Positions 1-10,788 of a stretch of DNA of 64,000 bases are shown in pieces; positions within the stretch are counted from its first letter, which is position 1, and every line of letters begins with the position of its first letter. Source of the DNA: Piscinibacter sp. GTDB lineage: Bacteria; Pseudomonadota; Gammaproteobacteria; Burkholderiales; Burkholderiaceae_C. Where the stretch lies: positions 1-64,000 of the forward strand of contig JAHBZL010000008.1 in assembly GCA_019635485.1 (NCBI GenBank). Reading direction: 5' to 3'. The notes under the pieces were generated by a model, which saw nothing but the letters and a program-made list of their open reading frames with translations, had not been told where the DNA came from and ran no database searches. Both the position numbers and the translations under genes were made by a program.

Positions 1-384
1 CGCGGGGCCGGCGCTCGGCGCCTTGGTGGGCTCGCTCGTCAACGGTGGAACCGGCGCCGCCGACGGCTGGGGCTCGGGGGGCGTCGGTGCCGGGACGAGC
101 ACGATGCGCAGCGGAGGGGCCTCGATCCGGCGCTCCTGCCAGGCCACCAGCAGGCCGGGCAGGCCGAGGTGATCGCCGCCGAAGGTGAGGCTCAGTACCA
201 GCGCGTGCGCCAGCAGCGACAGCAGCACGGCGCGCACGAGGCGGCGCCGCTCCTCGCCCGGGCGGGGCGCCCGCCACGTGGGCGGCGCGTCGCGCGGGCC
301 CGGCCCGGCCCGGCCGTCCGCGCCGGCCGGAGCGGACCCGGGGGGGGTCGATCCGGTCGGGTGCTTGACGCGCATGTGGGCCAT
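1..384 (-). CDS. TonB-like proline-rich envelope protein, N-terminal part (cut by window edge)
   Basis: Reading the minus strand from an ATG at 384 gives an uninterrupted frame to the window edge (128 residues, no stop). It has a Gly/Pro-rich cytoplasmic head of about 45 residues with basic residues (EERRRL), one hydrophobic helix of about 20 residues (LVRAVLLSLLAHALVLSL), then a Pro-rich stretch (LVPAPTPPEPQP). This is the usual layout of a TonB-type energy transducer or related periplasm-spanning protein: short cytoplasmic tail, signal anchor, extended Pro-rich arm. The C-terminal domain that would decide the family lies outside the window, so the TonB label is inference. A second in-frame ATG at 375 is an equally possible start. 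Confidence 0.6.
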   Translation of the reverse strand, partial: MAHMRVKHPTGSTPPGSAPAGADGRAGPGPRDAPPTWRAPRPGEERRRLVRAVLLSLLAHALVLSLTFGGDHLGLPGLLVAWQERRIEAPPLRIVLVPAPTPPEPQPSAAPVPPLTSEPTKAPSAGPA

Positions 385-687
385 CGCGTCGATTTTCACG
401 GGTCCGGGTGACGCGCCATTCCCCAACTCACCGCAGCCACCCGGGAGAGGGGGGCCGGCCCGGGGCCGGTCGGGGACTGTGGCTCAGGGGAACTTCGTGC
501 CCGTGCCCGGCCTTATGCTTGCCGGGCAAGGGGGCGGGAGGGGCGACGCGCGGCAGGGCCGTCGGGGTGCGGTGGTGCGTCCCGCGGCCTGGATGCGCGG
601 GCACTCCGCGCTGCCTGCCCGGAGGTGCATGGCCGGCCCTTCGTGCCCGCGTTCCGCCGCCTTGGCCCGGGCCCGACCGCACCCGCC
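385..687. other. divergent intergenic region, no gene seen
   Basis: This 303-base spacer separates the minus-strand TonB-like gene from the plus-strand spermidine-synthase-like gene, so it should hold both promoters. I see no convincing sigma-70 boxes in the very GC-rich sequence. A 7-bp inverted repeat, GCCCGGC at 505-511 and GCCGGGC at 521-527, encloses a 9-base loop without a following T-run, so it is not an obvious terminator. Open frames crossing this stretch have no recognisable protein features. Confidence 0.5.
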
Positions 688-2769
688 ATGCCGACCGCCA
701 CCGCCCGCGCGCTGTTCGCCGGGACCATCTTCACCAGCGCCTTCCTGCTGTTCCTGGTGCAGCCGCTGATCGCGAAGCAGATCCTGCCGTGGTTCGGCGG
801 CTCGGCCGCGGTCTGGTCGATCTGCATGGTGTTCTTCCAGTGCCTGCTGCTGGGCGGCTACCTGTATTCGGACCTGCTGGTACGCCGCGTCGCCGCCGCG
901 CGGCAGCCGCGGGTGCACGCGGTGCTGCTGCTCGCCAGCCTGGCGGTGCTGCCGATCGTGGCCTCGCCGCGCTGGAAGCCGGCGGGCGACGAGGAGCCGA
1001 CCGCCTGGATCCTCGGCCTGCTGCTGGCCACCGTGGGCCTGCCGTACCTGCTGCTGTGCACCACCGGGCCGCTGCTGCAGTCCTGGCTGTCCGGCACGGC
1101 GCTGGCCGCCGGGCTGGGCCGGCAGGTGTACCGCTACTTCTCGCTGTCCAACCTCGCCTCGCTGGTGTCGCTGCTGTGTTATCCGGTGCTGATCGAGCCG
1201 GCCGTCGCGCTGCTGCCGCAGGCCTGGGGCTGGTCGGCGGCGTACGCGCTGTTCGTGCTGCTGGGCTGCGGCGTGGCCTGGCAGGTGGCCCGCGCGACGG
1301 CGGTCGCGCCGTCGCCGGTGCCCGTGTCGGCGGAGGCTGGTGGCGCCGGAACCGAGGCGGGCACCGGCGAGGACGCGCCGCCCGGACCGGCCCGCCTGGC
1401 GCGCTGGCTGGCGCTGCCGGCGCTCGGGTCGTGGCTGCTGCTGGCGGTGACCAACCACCTGACGCAGAACGTCGCGGCGATCCCGTTCCTGTGGGTGCTG
1501 CCGCTGGTCGTGTACCTGCTGACCTTCGTGCTGTGCTTCGAGAGCGACCGCTGGTACCGGCGCCGCATCGGCCTGCCGCTGGCCGCCGCGGCGCTGCTGC
1601 TGTGCGCCTGGGGACTCCAGGACAGCGCCGGGGCGCGGCTGCAGACCGCGCTGCCGATCTACGTCGGCGGCCTGTTCGTGCTGTGCATGGCGCTGCACGG
1701 CGAGATGGCGCGCGACCGGCCCGGCCCGCGCTGGCTGACGCGCTTCTACCTGATGCTCGCCTGCGGCGGCGCGCTGGGCGGCATCGTCGTCGGCCTCGTC
1801 GCGCCGCGGGTGCTGCCGGCCTACTACGAACTCGGCATCGGGCTGGTGCTGTGCGCGCTGGCCGGCGCCGCGGTACTGTGGGCCCGGGTGGCGGCGCGCG
1901 CGGCGAGCCTCGCGCTGGCGTTCGCCTGCACGGCGGCCCTCGCGCTGCAGGTGCGCGACGAGGCCGCCGATGCCCGGCTGCTGTCGCGCAACTTCTACGG
2001 CACGCTGGCCACGGTCGACGTGCACCGCGACGACCCGGCCGACGACGTGCGGCAGATGTACCACGGCTCGGTGAAACACGGCGAGCAGTACCTCGCGCCG
2101 GCGCGCCGCCGCGAGCCGACTACCTACTACGGCGCGACGGCCGGCATCGGCCGCGCGCTGCAGGCGGCGATGGCCGCCGCACCCGGGCGGGCGCTGCGCG
2201 TCGGCCTGATCGGCCTCGGCGCGGGCACGCTGGCTGCCTACGGCCGGCCGGGCGACGTCTACCGCGTCTACGAGATCAATCCGCAGGTCTTCGACGCGGC
2301 CGACCGCGAGTTCAGCTTCCTGCGCGACAGCCCGGCCGCCATCGAACGCGTGCTCGGCGACGCGCGGCTCGCGCTCGAACGCGAGCCGCCGCAGCGCTTC
2401 GACGTGCTGGCGGTGGACGCCTTCTCCGGCGACTCGGTGCCGATCCACCTGATCACCACGCAGGCGCTGGCGGTCTACGAGCGCCACCTGGCGGACGGTG
2501 GGGTGATCGCCTTCCACGTGACCAACCGCTTCCTCAACCTGCCGCCGGTGGTGCAGCAGACGGCACGCGCGCGCGGCCTGGCGGCACTGCTGATCCACGA
2601 CGAGGCGGAGCACTCCGACCTGCGCCGCACCGACTGGGTGCTCGTCGCACGCGATCCGGCCGTGCTCGACCGCCCGGGGCTGCGCGACGCGGCCACGCCC
2701 TTTCCCGTCGTGCCCGGATTGCGCGCCTGGACCGACGACTTCAACAACCTGTTCGGCGTGCTGAAGTGA
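688..2769 (+). CDS. fused multispanning membrane / spermidine synthase-like protein
   Basis: A 693-residue protein whose N-terminal two thirds form many hydrophobic helices beginning ALFAGTIFTSAFLLFLVQPL, a start typical of 'fused MFS/spermidine synthase' proteins. The C-terminal part is a Rossmann methyltransferase-like fold of the polyamine synthase type: GLIGLGAGTLAAYG is the cofactor-type glycine loop, VYEINPQ follows, and VLAVDAFSGDSVP matches the spermidine-synthase D-A-F block. The family is common in beta- and alphaproteobacteria. Its reaction and substrate are not settled, and membrane location argues against plain spermidine synthesis. The start was put at ATG 688 (MPTATARAL), because the upstream extension is low-complexity and lacks membrane character. 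The next gene starts 35 bases downstream. Confidence 0.8.
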   Translation: MPTATARALFAGTIFTSAFLLFLVQPLIAKQILPWFGGSAAVWSICMVFFQCLLLGGYLYSDLLVRRVAAARQPRVHAVLLLASLAVLPIVASPRWKPAGDEEPTAWILGLLLATVGLPYLLLCTTGPLLQSWLSGTALAAGLGRQVYRYFSLSNLASLVSLLCYPVLIEPAVALLPQAWGWSAAYALFVLLGCGVAWQVARATAVAPSPVPVSAEAGGAGTEAGTGEDAPPGPARLARWLALPALGSWLLLAVTNHLTQNVAAIPFLWVLPLVVYLLTFVLCFESDRWYRRRIGLPLAAAALLLCAWGLQDSAGARLQTALPIYVGGLFVLCMALHGEMARDRPGPRWLTRFYLMLACGGALGGIVVGLVAPRVLPAYYELGIGLVLCALAGAAVLWARVAARAASLALAFACTAALALQVRDEAADARLLSRNFYGTLATVDVHRDDPADDVRQMYHGSVKHGEQYLAPARRREPTTYYGATAGIGRALQAAMAAAPGRALRVGLIGLGAGTLAAYGRPGDVYRVYEINPQVFDAADREFSFLRDSPAAIERVLGDARLALEREPPQRFDVLAVDAFSGDSVPIHLITTQALAVYERHLADGGVIAFHVTNRFLNLPPVVQQTARARGLAALLIHDEAEHSDLRRTDWVLVARDPAVLDRPGLRDAATPFPVVPGLRAWTDDFNNLFGVLK

Positions 2770-2804
2770 CCGGGGGCGCGCACGATCGTTGCGACAATCC
2801 CGCC

Positions 2805-4721
2805 ATGCCGATCGCGAGCTGCAACGACGAGGGGGCGCAGGCGCTGACCGAGCGGGCCCGCGAGCTGCGGCAGCAGGACCCGCCGGCCGCGCTGGCGCTG
2901 GCCGAGCAGGCGCTCGCGCGGGCCCGCGCGCAGGACGATGCGGCGGCCGTCGCCGCCGGCCTGCTGCTGTGCGCGGAGCTGCACCACGACCTGTCCGACT
3001 ACGACCGCGGCTGCGAACGCGCGGCCGAGGCGCTCGAACGATTCGGGCGACTGCCGGACCTGGCCGGCCGCATCGACAGCCACGAGGTGCTGGGCAAGTG
3101 CCACGAGAAGCTCGGCCGGGGCCGGGAAGCGCTCGCGCACCACCAGGCGTCGCTGGAGCAGGCGCAGGCGCTCGGGGACGCCGGCCGGACCGGCAAGGCG
3201 CTGCTGAGCCTGGGCATCCTGCGCTACGACGAGAGCGACTTCGCGGGCGCGATCGCCTTCTACCGGGAATCGCTCGAATTCGCCCGTGCGCGGCAGGACG
3301 CGCACGGCCAGGGCCGCGCGCTAGGCTGCCTCGGCAACGCCTACGAGCGCATGGGTGAGTACGCCCGCTCGCTCGAGCACCACCGGCAATGCCTGCAGCA
3401 GTTCGACGAGCAGCGCTTCCCGCGCGAGCGCAGCTTCGCGCTGAACAACATCGCCAACGTCTACATCGCGCTGGGCGAGCAGCGCCAGGCGCTGGCCTTC
3501 CACGCGCAGAGCCTGCAGCTGAAGCGCCGCCTGCAGGACCGCTGGGGCGAAGGCACGTCGCTGCAGAACCTGGGCTTCTGCCACCTGCACCTCGGCGAGC
3601 TGGAGCAGGCGCAGCAGTACCTGCAGGAGAGCCTCGCGATCGTCGAGGCGATCTCGGACCGCGAGGGGCTGTGCATGATCCGCCAGGGCCTGGGCCAGAT
3701 CGCCGCGCAGCGCGGCGATCTCGACACGGCTGCGCAGTCGCTGCAGGCGGCGCTGCAGCTGTGCACCGGGCTGGGCGACCGCTACAACGAGGTGTTCACG
3801 CGGCTGTGCCTGGGCCAGGTGCGGCGCCGGCAGGGGCGCACGGACGAGGCGTTCGATGAGCTGCGCCAGGCGCTGCGCCTGAGCGACGACATCGGGACTC
3901 GGCGCCTGGCGCAGAAGCTGCACGACGAACTCGCCGGCCTGTGCGAGCAGACCGGCGACGCGGCCGGCGCGCTCACGCACCTGCGCGAGGCCTATCGCCT
4001 CGAACGCGAGGTGTTCAGCGAGGACCTGGAGCGCAAGCTGCAGCATCTGCGGCTGCACTTCGAACTGGAGCGCAGCGAGAAGGAGAAGGAGCTGCACCGG
4101 CTGCGCCACGTCGAGCTGGCGCAGGCGAACCAGGACCTGCGGCGTTCCAACGAGCAGCTGGCCCAGGCCAACCAGCAGAAGGAGACGCTGCTGCGCACGC
4201 TGGAGAAGCAGAAGCGCCAGCTGCAGCGCCAGAGCACGCGCGACGCGCTGACGGGGCTGCACAACCGGCGCCATTTCGACCGCGAGCTGGCGCGTGCCTT
4301 CCGCGCCGCGAGGCGCTATGCGCACCCGCTCAGCGTGGTGGTCTGCGACATCGACGACTTCAAGAAGATCAACGACCGCTTCTCGCACCAGACCGGCGAC
4401 GAGGTGCTGAAGGCGGTCGCCCGCCTGCTCGTCCGGCACAGCCGCAAGACCGACGTGGTGGCCCGCTACGGTGGCGAGGAATTCGCGCTGTTGCTGACGA
4501 ACACGCCGGGTGCGCGGGCCTTCGCCGTCTGCGAGAAGATCCGGCGCCTGATCGCCGGGCACCCCTGGGCCGAACTGCACCCGGGTCTGCAGGTGACGCT
4601 CAGCATGGGCATCTCGGACGACCTGAGCGGCGCGGACCACGACGGGGTGGTCGCGCAGGCCGACAAGCGTCTCTACCGGGCCAAGCACAACGGCAAGAAC
4701 CAGGTCGTCTTCGAACAGTGA
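2805..4721 (+). CDS. TPR-repeat diguanylate cyclase (GGDEF)
   Basis: A 638-residue soluble protein. Residues about 5-420 are a run of tetratricopeptide-like helices (alternating A-L-Y/G patterns such as GRALGCLGNAYERMG). About 400-480 is a charged coiled coil. The C-terminus is a GGDEF domain with the active-site loop GGEEF at 556-560 inside RYGGEEFALLL and the upstream D-I-D-D-F-K-K-I-N block that binds Mg-GTP. Such enzymes make cyclic di-GMP from two GTP; the TPR part presumably docks a partner that controls dimerisation. No signal peptide or membrane helix is visible, so it should be cytoplasmic. The ATG at 2805 fits because TPR-like sequence begins straight after it. The sequence just before the domain, K-Q-R-Q-L-Q-R-Q-S-T-R-D, is the standard GGDEF entry. 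Confidence 0.9.
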   Translation: MPIASCNDEGAQALTERARELRQQDPPAALALAEQALARARAQDDAAAVAAGLLLCAELHHDLSDYDRGCERAAEALERFGRLPDLAGRIDSHEVLGKCHEKLGRGREALAHHQASLEQAQALGDAGRTGKALLSLGILRYDESDFAGAIAFYRESLEFARARQDAHGQGRALGCLGNAYERMGEYARSLEHHRQCLQQFDEQRFPRERSFALNNIANVYIALGEQRQALAFHAQSLQLKRRLQDRWGEGTSLQNLGFCHLHLGELEQAQQYLQESLAIVEAISDREGLCMIRQGLGQIAAQRGDLDTAAQSLQAALQLCTGLGDRYNEVFTRLCLGQVRRRQGRTDEAFDELRQALRLSDDIGTRRLAQKLHDELAGLCEQTGDAAGALTHLREAYRLEREVFSEDLERKLQHLRLHFELERSEKEKELHRLRHVELAQANQDLRRSNEQLAQANQQKETLLRTLEKQKRQLQRQSTRDALTGLHNRRHFDRELARAFRAARRYAHPLSVVVCDIDDFKKINDRFSHQTGDEVLKAVARLLVRHSRKTDVVARYGGEEFALLLTNTPGARAFAVCEKIRRLIAGHPWAELHPGLQVTLSMGISDDLSGADHDGVVAQADKRLYRAKHNGKNQVVFEQ

Positions 4722-4841
4722 TCGTCCCCGGGGACGGCCGCCTTCCGGGCCGGCCGGAACGGCGCTACGCTCGCCGCACAACCCACCGGCGCGCCGCGGC
4801 GGCACCGTCGCCCGGACGCAGCCCGACCGAGGAGACCAACG

Positions 4842-5399
4842 ATGCAGCCATCGTCATGGCGGGGCCGGACTGTTTCGCTGCTGGTGCTGCCGCTGCTGCT
4901 GGCCGGCCTGGCGGCCTGCTCACGCGGCGGCGCCCCGGTGATGGCCGAAGGCGCGGGGCCGGCCGAGAGGCCGATTGCCGCACCGGCACCGGAGGCCGAA
5001 CTCGCCCTGATCCTGCCCGACCTGATGGACCTGGGTGTCGACCCGGCGGCCGGCGTGCTGTTCGCGGCCGTCGCGCGGGAAGGCGCCGCGCCCTACGAAT
5101 CGCGCAACGACGAAGCTTGGCAGGCCACCGCCGATGCAGCCGCCGAGCTGGTGCGCTTCAGCGGCCTGCTGGCCGATCCGGCGCTGGCTGGCAGCCGCGC
5201 CGACTGGCGCCAGTGGGCCGCCGCGATGCGCGACGGTGCGGCGCTGGCCGGCGCCGCGGCACGGCGGCGCGACGCGCGCAGCCTGTTCGCCGCCGGGGCG
5301 CAGGTGCGTGCGAGCTGCCAGGCCTGCCACGCGCGCTTCGCGCCGGCCGGCGCGGAGTCGCTCGCCGTCCCGCAGGCCCCGCATGGGGCTAGGATCTAG
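4842..5399 (+). CDS. cytochrome c lipoprotein with C-terminal CXXCH
   Basis: A 185-residue protein preceded by a good ribosome site (GAGGAGA, 4829-4835 region). It opens with a lipoprotein signal: basic start, hydrophobic run and lipobox LAAC with Cys26, so it should be anchored to the periplasmic face of a membrane. The body is alpha-helical and Ala-rich. The single haem site CQACH lies at residues 159-163, near the C-terminus, as in class II (c-prime/c-556-type) four-helix cytochromes. A Met that could be the sixth ligand is not evident in the first helix, so the haem may be five-coordinate. Electron-transfer partners are unknown, and neither neighbour suggests one. The gene stands alone between the diguanylate cyclase and mmsA. 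Confidence 0.75.
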   Translation: MQPSSWRGRTVSLLVLPLLLAGLAACSRGGAPVMAEGAGPAERPIAAPAPEAELALILPDLMDLGVDPAAGVLFAAVAREGAAPYESRNDEAWQATADAAAELVRFSGLLADPALAGSRADWRQWAAAMRDGAALAGAAARRRDARSLFAAGAQVRASCQACHARFAPAGAESLAVPQAPHGARI

Positions 5400-5489
5400 C
5401 ATGTCGTCGCGCAGGCCGGCGTGCGGCCACCGCGACCTACCCCGGGCGACCGAATTCATCGGCCGCCCCGCTGCACGGAGCTGAACACC

Positions 5490-7010
<1,521 letters not shown>

Positions 7011-7058
7011 CCGCCCGGCCGGCGCGCGGCCGGGCGCGCCGCTGCTACGCTCCCGGCC

Positions 7059-8534
7059 ATGAACGACGAGCACGAACTCGGGCTGCTGCTGGCCTCGCGC
7101 TTCCCGATCATCGCGATCGATTCGCACGAGGAGCCGCGCGCGCTCGAGCTGCTCGCGCGCTGCGCCTCGCGGCACCGGCTGCCGGTGTTCGCCTGGTCGC
7201 TGACCTCGGGCTGGAAGGCGCTGCACCTGCAGCAGATGCCGTTCGCCTCGACGCAGGAACCGGCGGCGGCGCTGCGGCACGTCGCGGCCATGCGGCAGCC
7301 CGGCGTGCACGTGCTGCTGGACTTCCATCCCTTCCTGCGCGAGCCGCTGCACGTGCGGCTGCTCAAGGAGATCGCCGCCGACTACGAGCGTGTGCCGCGC
7401 ACCGTCGTGCTGCTGAGCCACCGCAACGAGGTGCCGCCGGAGGTCGAGAAGTTCGTCGTGCGCTTCGAGCTCGCGCTGCCGGACGAGGCGGCCATCGGGC
7501 GCATCGTCGAGGACGAGGTGCAGGCCTGGGAGCGCGGCCATGCGCCGGCGCGCCTGCAGCGCGCGGCGCCGGCCGAGGCGCTGCTGCGCCAGCACCTGCG
7601 CGGCCTGCCGGAGCCGGACGTGCGGCGCCTGCTGCGCCAGGCCATCGAGGCCGATGGCATGCTGGCCGACCACGACGTGCCGCGCGTCGTCGCCGGCAAG
7701 CACCGCATCCTCGGGCGCGACGGCGCGCTGAGCTTCGAGATCGACACCGGCCGCTTCGCCGAGGTCGCCGGCCTGGTGCGCCTGAAGCAGTGGCTGGAGC
7801 GGCGCCGCGCCGCCTTCGTCGGCGACGTGACCGGGCTCGACCAGCCCAAGGGCATCCTGCTGCTGGGCGTGCAGGGCTGCGGCAAGAGCCTCGCGGCCAA
7901 GGCCGTGGCCGGCGCCTGGCGCGTGCCGCTGATGCGGCTGGACATCGGCGCGCTGTTCAACAAGTACCTCGGCGAGACCGAGCGCAACCTGCGCGAGGCG
8001 TTGAAGGCGGCCGACGCGATGGCGCCCTGCGTGCTGTGGGTCGACGAGATCGAGAAGGGACTCGCCGAGGGACAGGGCGGCGACAACGGCGAGTCGCGCC
8101 GCCTGCTGGGCACGCTGCTGACCTGGATGGCCGAGCGGCGCAGCCGCGTGTTCATCGTCGCGACCGCCAACGACATCGAGGCGCTGCCGCCGGAGCTGGT
8201 GCGCAAGGGCCGTTTCGACGAGATCTTCTTCGTCGACCTGCCGGACGCGGCGGCGCGCACCGAGGTGCTGCGCATCCACTGCGTCAAGCGCGGCCAGGAC
8301 CCGGCACGCTTCGACCTGCGCGCGCTGGCCGAGCGTGCCGAAGGCTTCTCGGGCGCGGAACTCGAACAGGCGCTGATCTGTGCGCTGTACGAGGCGCATG
8401 CGCTGCAGCGCCCGCTGGACGATGCGCTGCTCGTGCAGGAGATCGAGCGCACGCGGCCGCTGTCGCGTGTGATGGCCGAGCGCGTCGCGCGGCTGCGCGC
8501 CTGGGCGGCGGAGCGCACGGTCAGCGCCGACTGA
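7059..8534 (+). CDS. Ycf46-type AAA+ ATPase
   Basis: A 491-residue AAA+ ATPase. The N-terminal 180 residues are the poorly conserved Ycf46 lead-in (FPIIAIDSHEEPRA, VLLDFHPFL). The AAA module carries Walker A GVQGCGKS (270-277), Walker B CVLWVDEIEKG with the second acidic residue, sensor 1 IVATANDI and an Arg finger region in RKGRFDEIFFVDLP. The family is named after the plastid ORF Ycf46 and is widespread in bacteria; cyanobacterial members have been linked to inorganic-carbon or light responses, but no biochemical role is established. The start ATG follows a 48-base gap after mmsA. Its stop is 12 bases from the end of the convergent pentapeptide-repeat gene. Confidence 0.85.
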   Translation: MNDEHELGLLLASRFPIIAIDSHEEPRALELLARCASRHRLPVFAWSLTSGWKALHLQQMPFASTQEPAAALRHVAAMRQPGVHVLLDFHPFLREPLHVRLLKEIAADYERVPRTVVLLSHRNEVPPEVEKFVVRFELALPDEAAIGRIVEDEVQAWERGHAPARLQRAAPAEALLRQHLRGLPEPDVRRLLRQAIEADGMLADHDVPRVVAGKHRILGRDGALSFEIDTGRFAEVAGLVRLKQWLERRRAAFVGDVTGLDQPKGILLLGVQGCGKSLAAKAVAGAWRVPLMRLDIGALFNKYLGETERNLREALKAADAMAPCVLWVDEIEKGLAEGQGGDNGESRRLLGTLLTWMAERRSRVFIVATANDIEALPPELVRKGRFDEIFFVDLPDAAARTEVLRIHCVKRGQDPARFDLRALAERAEGFSGAELEQALICALYEAHALQRPLDDALLVQEIERTRPLSRVMAERVARLRAWAAERTVSAD

Positions 8535-8546
8535 GCGCGCGCCGCC

Positions 8547-9320
8547 TCACTTCACGAGGCGGTCGGCGTGCTCGGCGCGGTCCAGCCCGCGCACCTGCTC
8601 GAGACCGGTGGCGCCGCGCACGATGGCACCGTCCAGGTCCGCCTCGGTGACGTCGGCCCCTGCGAGCTGCGCGCCGCTGAGGTCGGCCCCGGCCAGCTTG
8701 GCGCGGAACAGGTTGGCGCCGCGCAGGTCGGCGCCGCGCAGGTCGCAGAAGTTCATCAGCGTGCGGTTGAGGTCGGCCCCGGCGAGATTGGCGCCGGCCA
8801 GCGCGGCCCGGGTCAGGTCGGTGCGCATCTGGCCCATGCCCTGGTTGCGGATGTCCACGCCGACACGCGCGCCGCGCAGGTCGGCGCCGGTCAGGTCCGC
8901 GCCGGGCAGGTCGGCGATCATGCGCACGCCGGCCATGCGCGCGCCGCGGAAGTTTGGCCGCTGCGTGACGGTGCCGCCGAGCACGACCACGGACAGCAGG
9001 CTCGCGCCGGTGAGGTTCGCGCCGCCGAAGTCGGTGCCCATCAGCCAGGCGCCGTTCAGCGTGGCGCCTTCGAGGTCGACGCCGCGCAGGTCCGTGCGGA
9101 CCAGCCTGGTGCCGAACAGGTTGGCGCCACGCAGGATGGCGTGGCGCAGGTCGAGGCCGCCGAGGTCCAGGTCCGAGAGGTCCTTGCGGCTCAGGTCCAG
9201 CGGGGCGGCCGCCGACGCCCCGGCCAGCAGGCCGCGCAGCTGTGCGGCCGTGAAGTCGGCCGCGACGCCGGGCCCTGCGGCGATCGACAGCAGCAGCGCC
9301 AGCAGCACGGATCTGAACAC
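8547..9320 (-). CDS. secreted pentapeptide-repeat protein
   Basis: A 257-residue protein. A GTG start at 9320 is favoured because GGAGG lies five bases upstream and the first 21 residues (basic start, SVLLALLLSIAAG, AAA cleavage region) form a good signal peptide; longer upstream extensions lack these. From residue about 40 to the end it consists of A(D/N)LXX pentapeptide repeats (LSDLDLGGLDLR, GANLFGTRLVRTDLRG, GANLFRAKLAGADLSG), predicting a right-handed quadrilateral beta-helix. The export signal places it in the periplasm or outside. Pentapeptide repeats are scaffolds that say little about function, and I see no gyrase-mimic features. It is divergent from mltB. Confidence 0.85.
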   Translation of the reverse strand: MFRSVLLALLLSIAAGPGVAADFTAAQLRGLLAGASAAAPLDLSRKDLSDLDLGGLDLRHAILRGANLFGTRLVRTDLRGVDLEGATLNGAWLMGTDFGGANLTGASLLSVVVLGGTVTQRPNFRGARMAGVRMIADLPGADLTGADLRGARVGVDIRNQGMGQMRTDLTRAALAGANLAGADLNRTLMNFCDLRGADLRGANLFRAKLAGADLSGAQLAGADVTEADLDGAIVRGATGLEQVRGLDRAEHADRLVK

Positions 9321-9471
9321 GCGGACCTCCGGGGAGGCACCTGCCGAGGGGCGCGCGGTGTGCGTCGAACGGAGGGCTCCGAAGGCATCGTAGGAAGGTG
9401 CCGGGGGCGCGTCAAACGGAACCTGCGCGGACCGCCCGGACCGCCGGGACCGAAGGGGGACAATCGGCGCC

Positions 9472-10788
9472 ATGGAAGGAACCTCCTGTGGGCCTCGCTG
9501 GATCGGCCGGGGGCTGGTGGCGCTGACGGCCGCCGTCGCGCTGGCCGGGTGCGCCGCGCAGCCGGTGCCCGCCGTCGCGACGACCCCGCCGGCCCCGGCC
9601 GCTTCGGCGGCGACCCCCGGTCCCGAGGCGGCGTTCGCCGACTGGGTGGCGGGCTTTCGCGCCAGCGCACGGGCGGCCGGCATCCGCGACGACGTGCTGC
9701 ATGCCGCCTTCGATGGCGTGCAGTACCTGCCGGGCGTGATCGAACGCGACCGCGCGCAGGCCGAGTTCACGCGCACGGTGTGGGACTACCTGGAGCGCGC
9801 CGTCACGCCGGCGCGCATCGCGCGCGGGCGCGACCTGCTGGCCGAGTGGCGTGAACCGGCCGAGGCCGCGGCCGCCCGCTTCGGCGTGCCCGCGCCAGTG
9901 GTCGTCGCGATCTGGGGCATGGAGAGCAACTACGGCGGCCACACCGGCGACATCCCGACCATCGACGCGCTGGCCACGCTCGGCTTCGAAGGACGGCGCG
10001 CCGAATGGGCGCGCGGCCAGCTGCTCGCCGCGCTGAACATCCTGCAGGCCGGCGACATCGAGCGCGGCGCGATGATCGGCTCGTGGGCCGGGGCCATGGG
10101 GCAGACCCAGTTCCTGCCGAGCAGCTTCCTCGCCTACGCAGTGGATGCGGACGGCGATGGCCGGCGCGACATCTGGGGCAGCCTGCCCGACGTGCTGGCC
10201 TCCACCGCGCACTTCCTCGCGCGGGTCGGCTGGCAGCCCGGCCAGCCCTGGGGCGTCGAGGTGCGGCTGCCGCCGGGCTTCGACCTCGAACGCGCGGACG
10301 ACGGCGTGCGCCAGAGCGCCGCGCAGTGGGCCGCCGAGGGCGTGCAGTCGCGCGACGGGGCGCCGCTGCCCGAGCTGGGCGAGGCCTCGGTGCTGCTGCC
10401 CGCGGGGGCGCGCGGGCCGGCCTTCCTGACCGGGGCGAACTTCCGCGCGATCCTGCGCTACAACCGGTCGAACAGCTATGCGCTCGCGGTCGGGCTGCTG
10501 GCGCAGCGCCTCGTCGACGGGCCGGACGTGCAGGCGTCCTGGCCACGTGATCTCGTGGCGCTCAGCCGCGACCAGCTGCGTGCCTTGCAGGAGGCGCTGA
10601 ACGCGCGCGGCTACGACGCCGGCACGGTCGACGGCCTGCTGGGGCCGGCCACGCGCCGCGCGCTGCGCCGCCACCAGCGCAGCCTCGGCGTGCCGCCGGA
10701 CGGCTACCCGACGCTCGAGCTGCTGCAGGGCCTGCAGCCGCCGGAGGCGGCGTCGCCCCCGGCCTCGGCCGCGAGCGGTCAGCCCTGA
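9472..10788 (+). CDS. mltB: MltB-family lytic murein transglycosylase lipoprotein with peptidoglycan-binding domain
   Basis: A 438-residue outer-membrane lipoprotein candidate. The signal sequence ends in lipobox LAGC with Cys27. The SLT_2/MltB catalytic domain (about 55-345) contains the glycosidase Glu151 in IWGMESNYGG and the downstream blocks GAMGQTQFLPSSFL and DGRRDIWGSLPDV. A PG_binding_1 domain (about 366-430, ALQEALNARGYDAGTVDG) follows and anchors the enzyme to cell wall. These enzymes cut the MurNAc-GlcNAc bond with formation of 1,6-anhydroMurNAc during wall turnover. E. coli MltB lacks the C-terminal binding domain; the version with it is common in betaproteobacteria. The last ten bases overlap the convergent persulfide dioxygenase gene. 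Confidence 0.9.
   Translation: MEGTSCGPRWIGRGLVALTAAVALAGCAAQPVPAVATTPPAPAASAATPGPEAAFADWVAGFRASARAAGIRDDVLHAAFDGVQYLPGVIERDRAQAEFTRTVWDYLERAVTPARIARGRDLLAEWREPAEAAAARFGVPAPVVVAIWGMESNYGGHTGDIPTIDALATLGFEGRRAEWARGQLLAALNILQAGDIERGAMIGSWAGAMGQTQFLPSSFLAYAVDADGDGRRDIWGSLPDVLASTAHFLARVGWQPGQPWGVEVRLPPGFDLERADDGVRQSAAQWAAEGVQSRDGAPLPELGEASVLLPAGARGPAFLTGANFRAILRYNRSNSYALAVGLLAQRLVDGPDVQASWPRDLVALSRDQLRALQEALNARGYDAGTVDGLLGPATRRALRRHQRSLGVPPDGYPTLELLQGLQPPEAASPPASAASGQP

Noticed and set aside
408-2804. Long open frame in phase with the TPR-GGDEF gene, extending it upstream by about 800 codons
   Set aside because: The translation is Arg/Ala/Gly-rich shadow sequence overlapping the spermidine-synthase-like gene; domain-like sequence begins only at the ATG at 2805.
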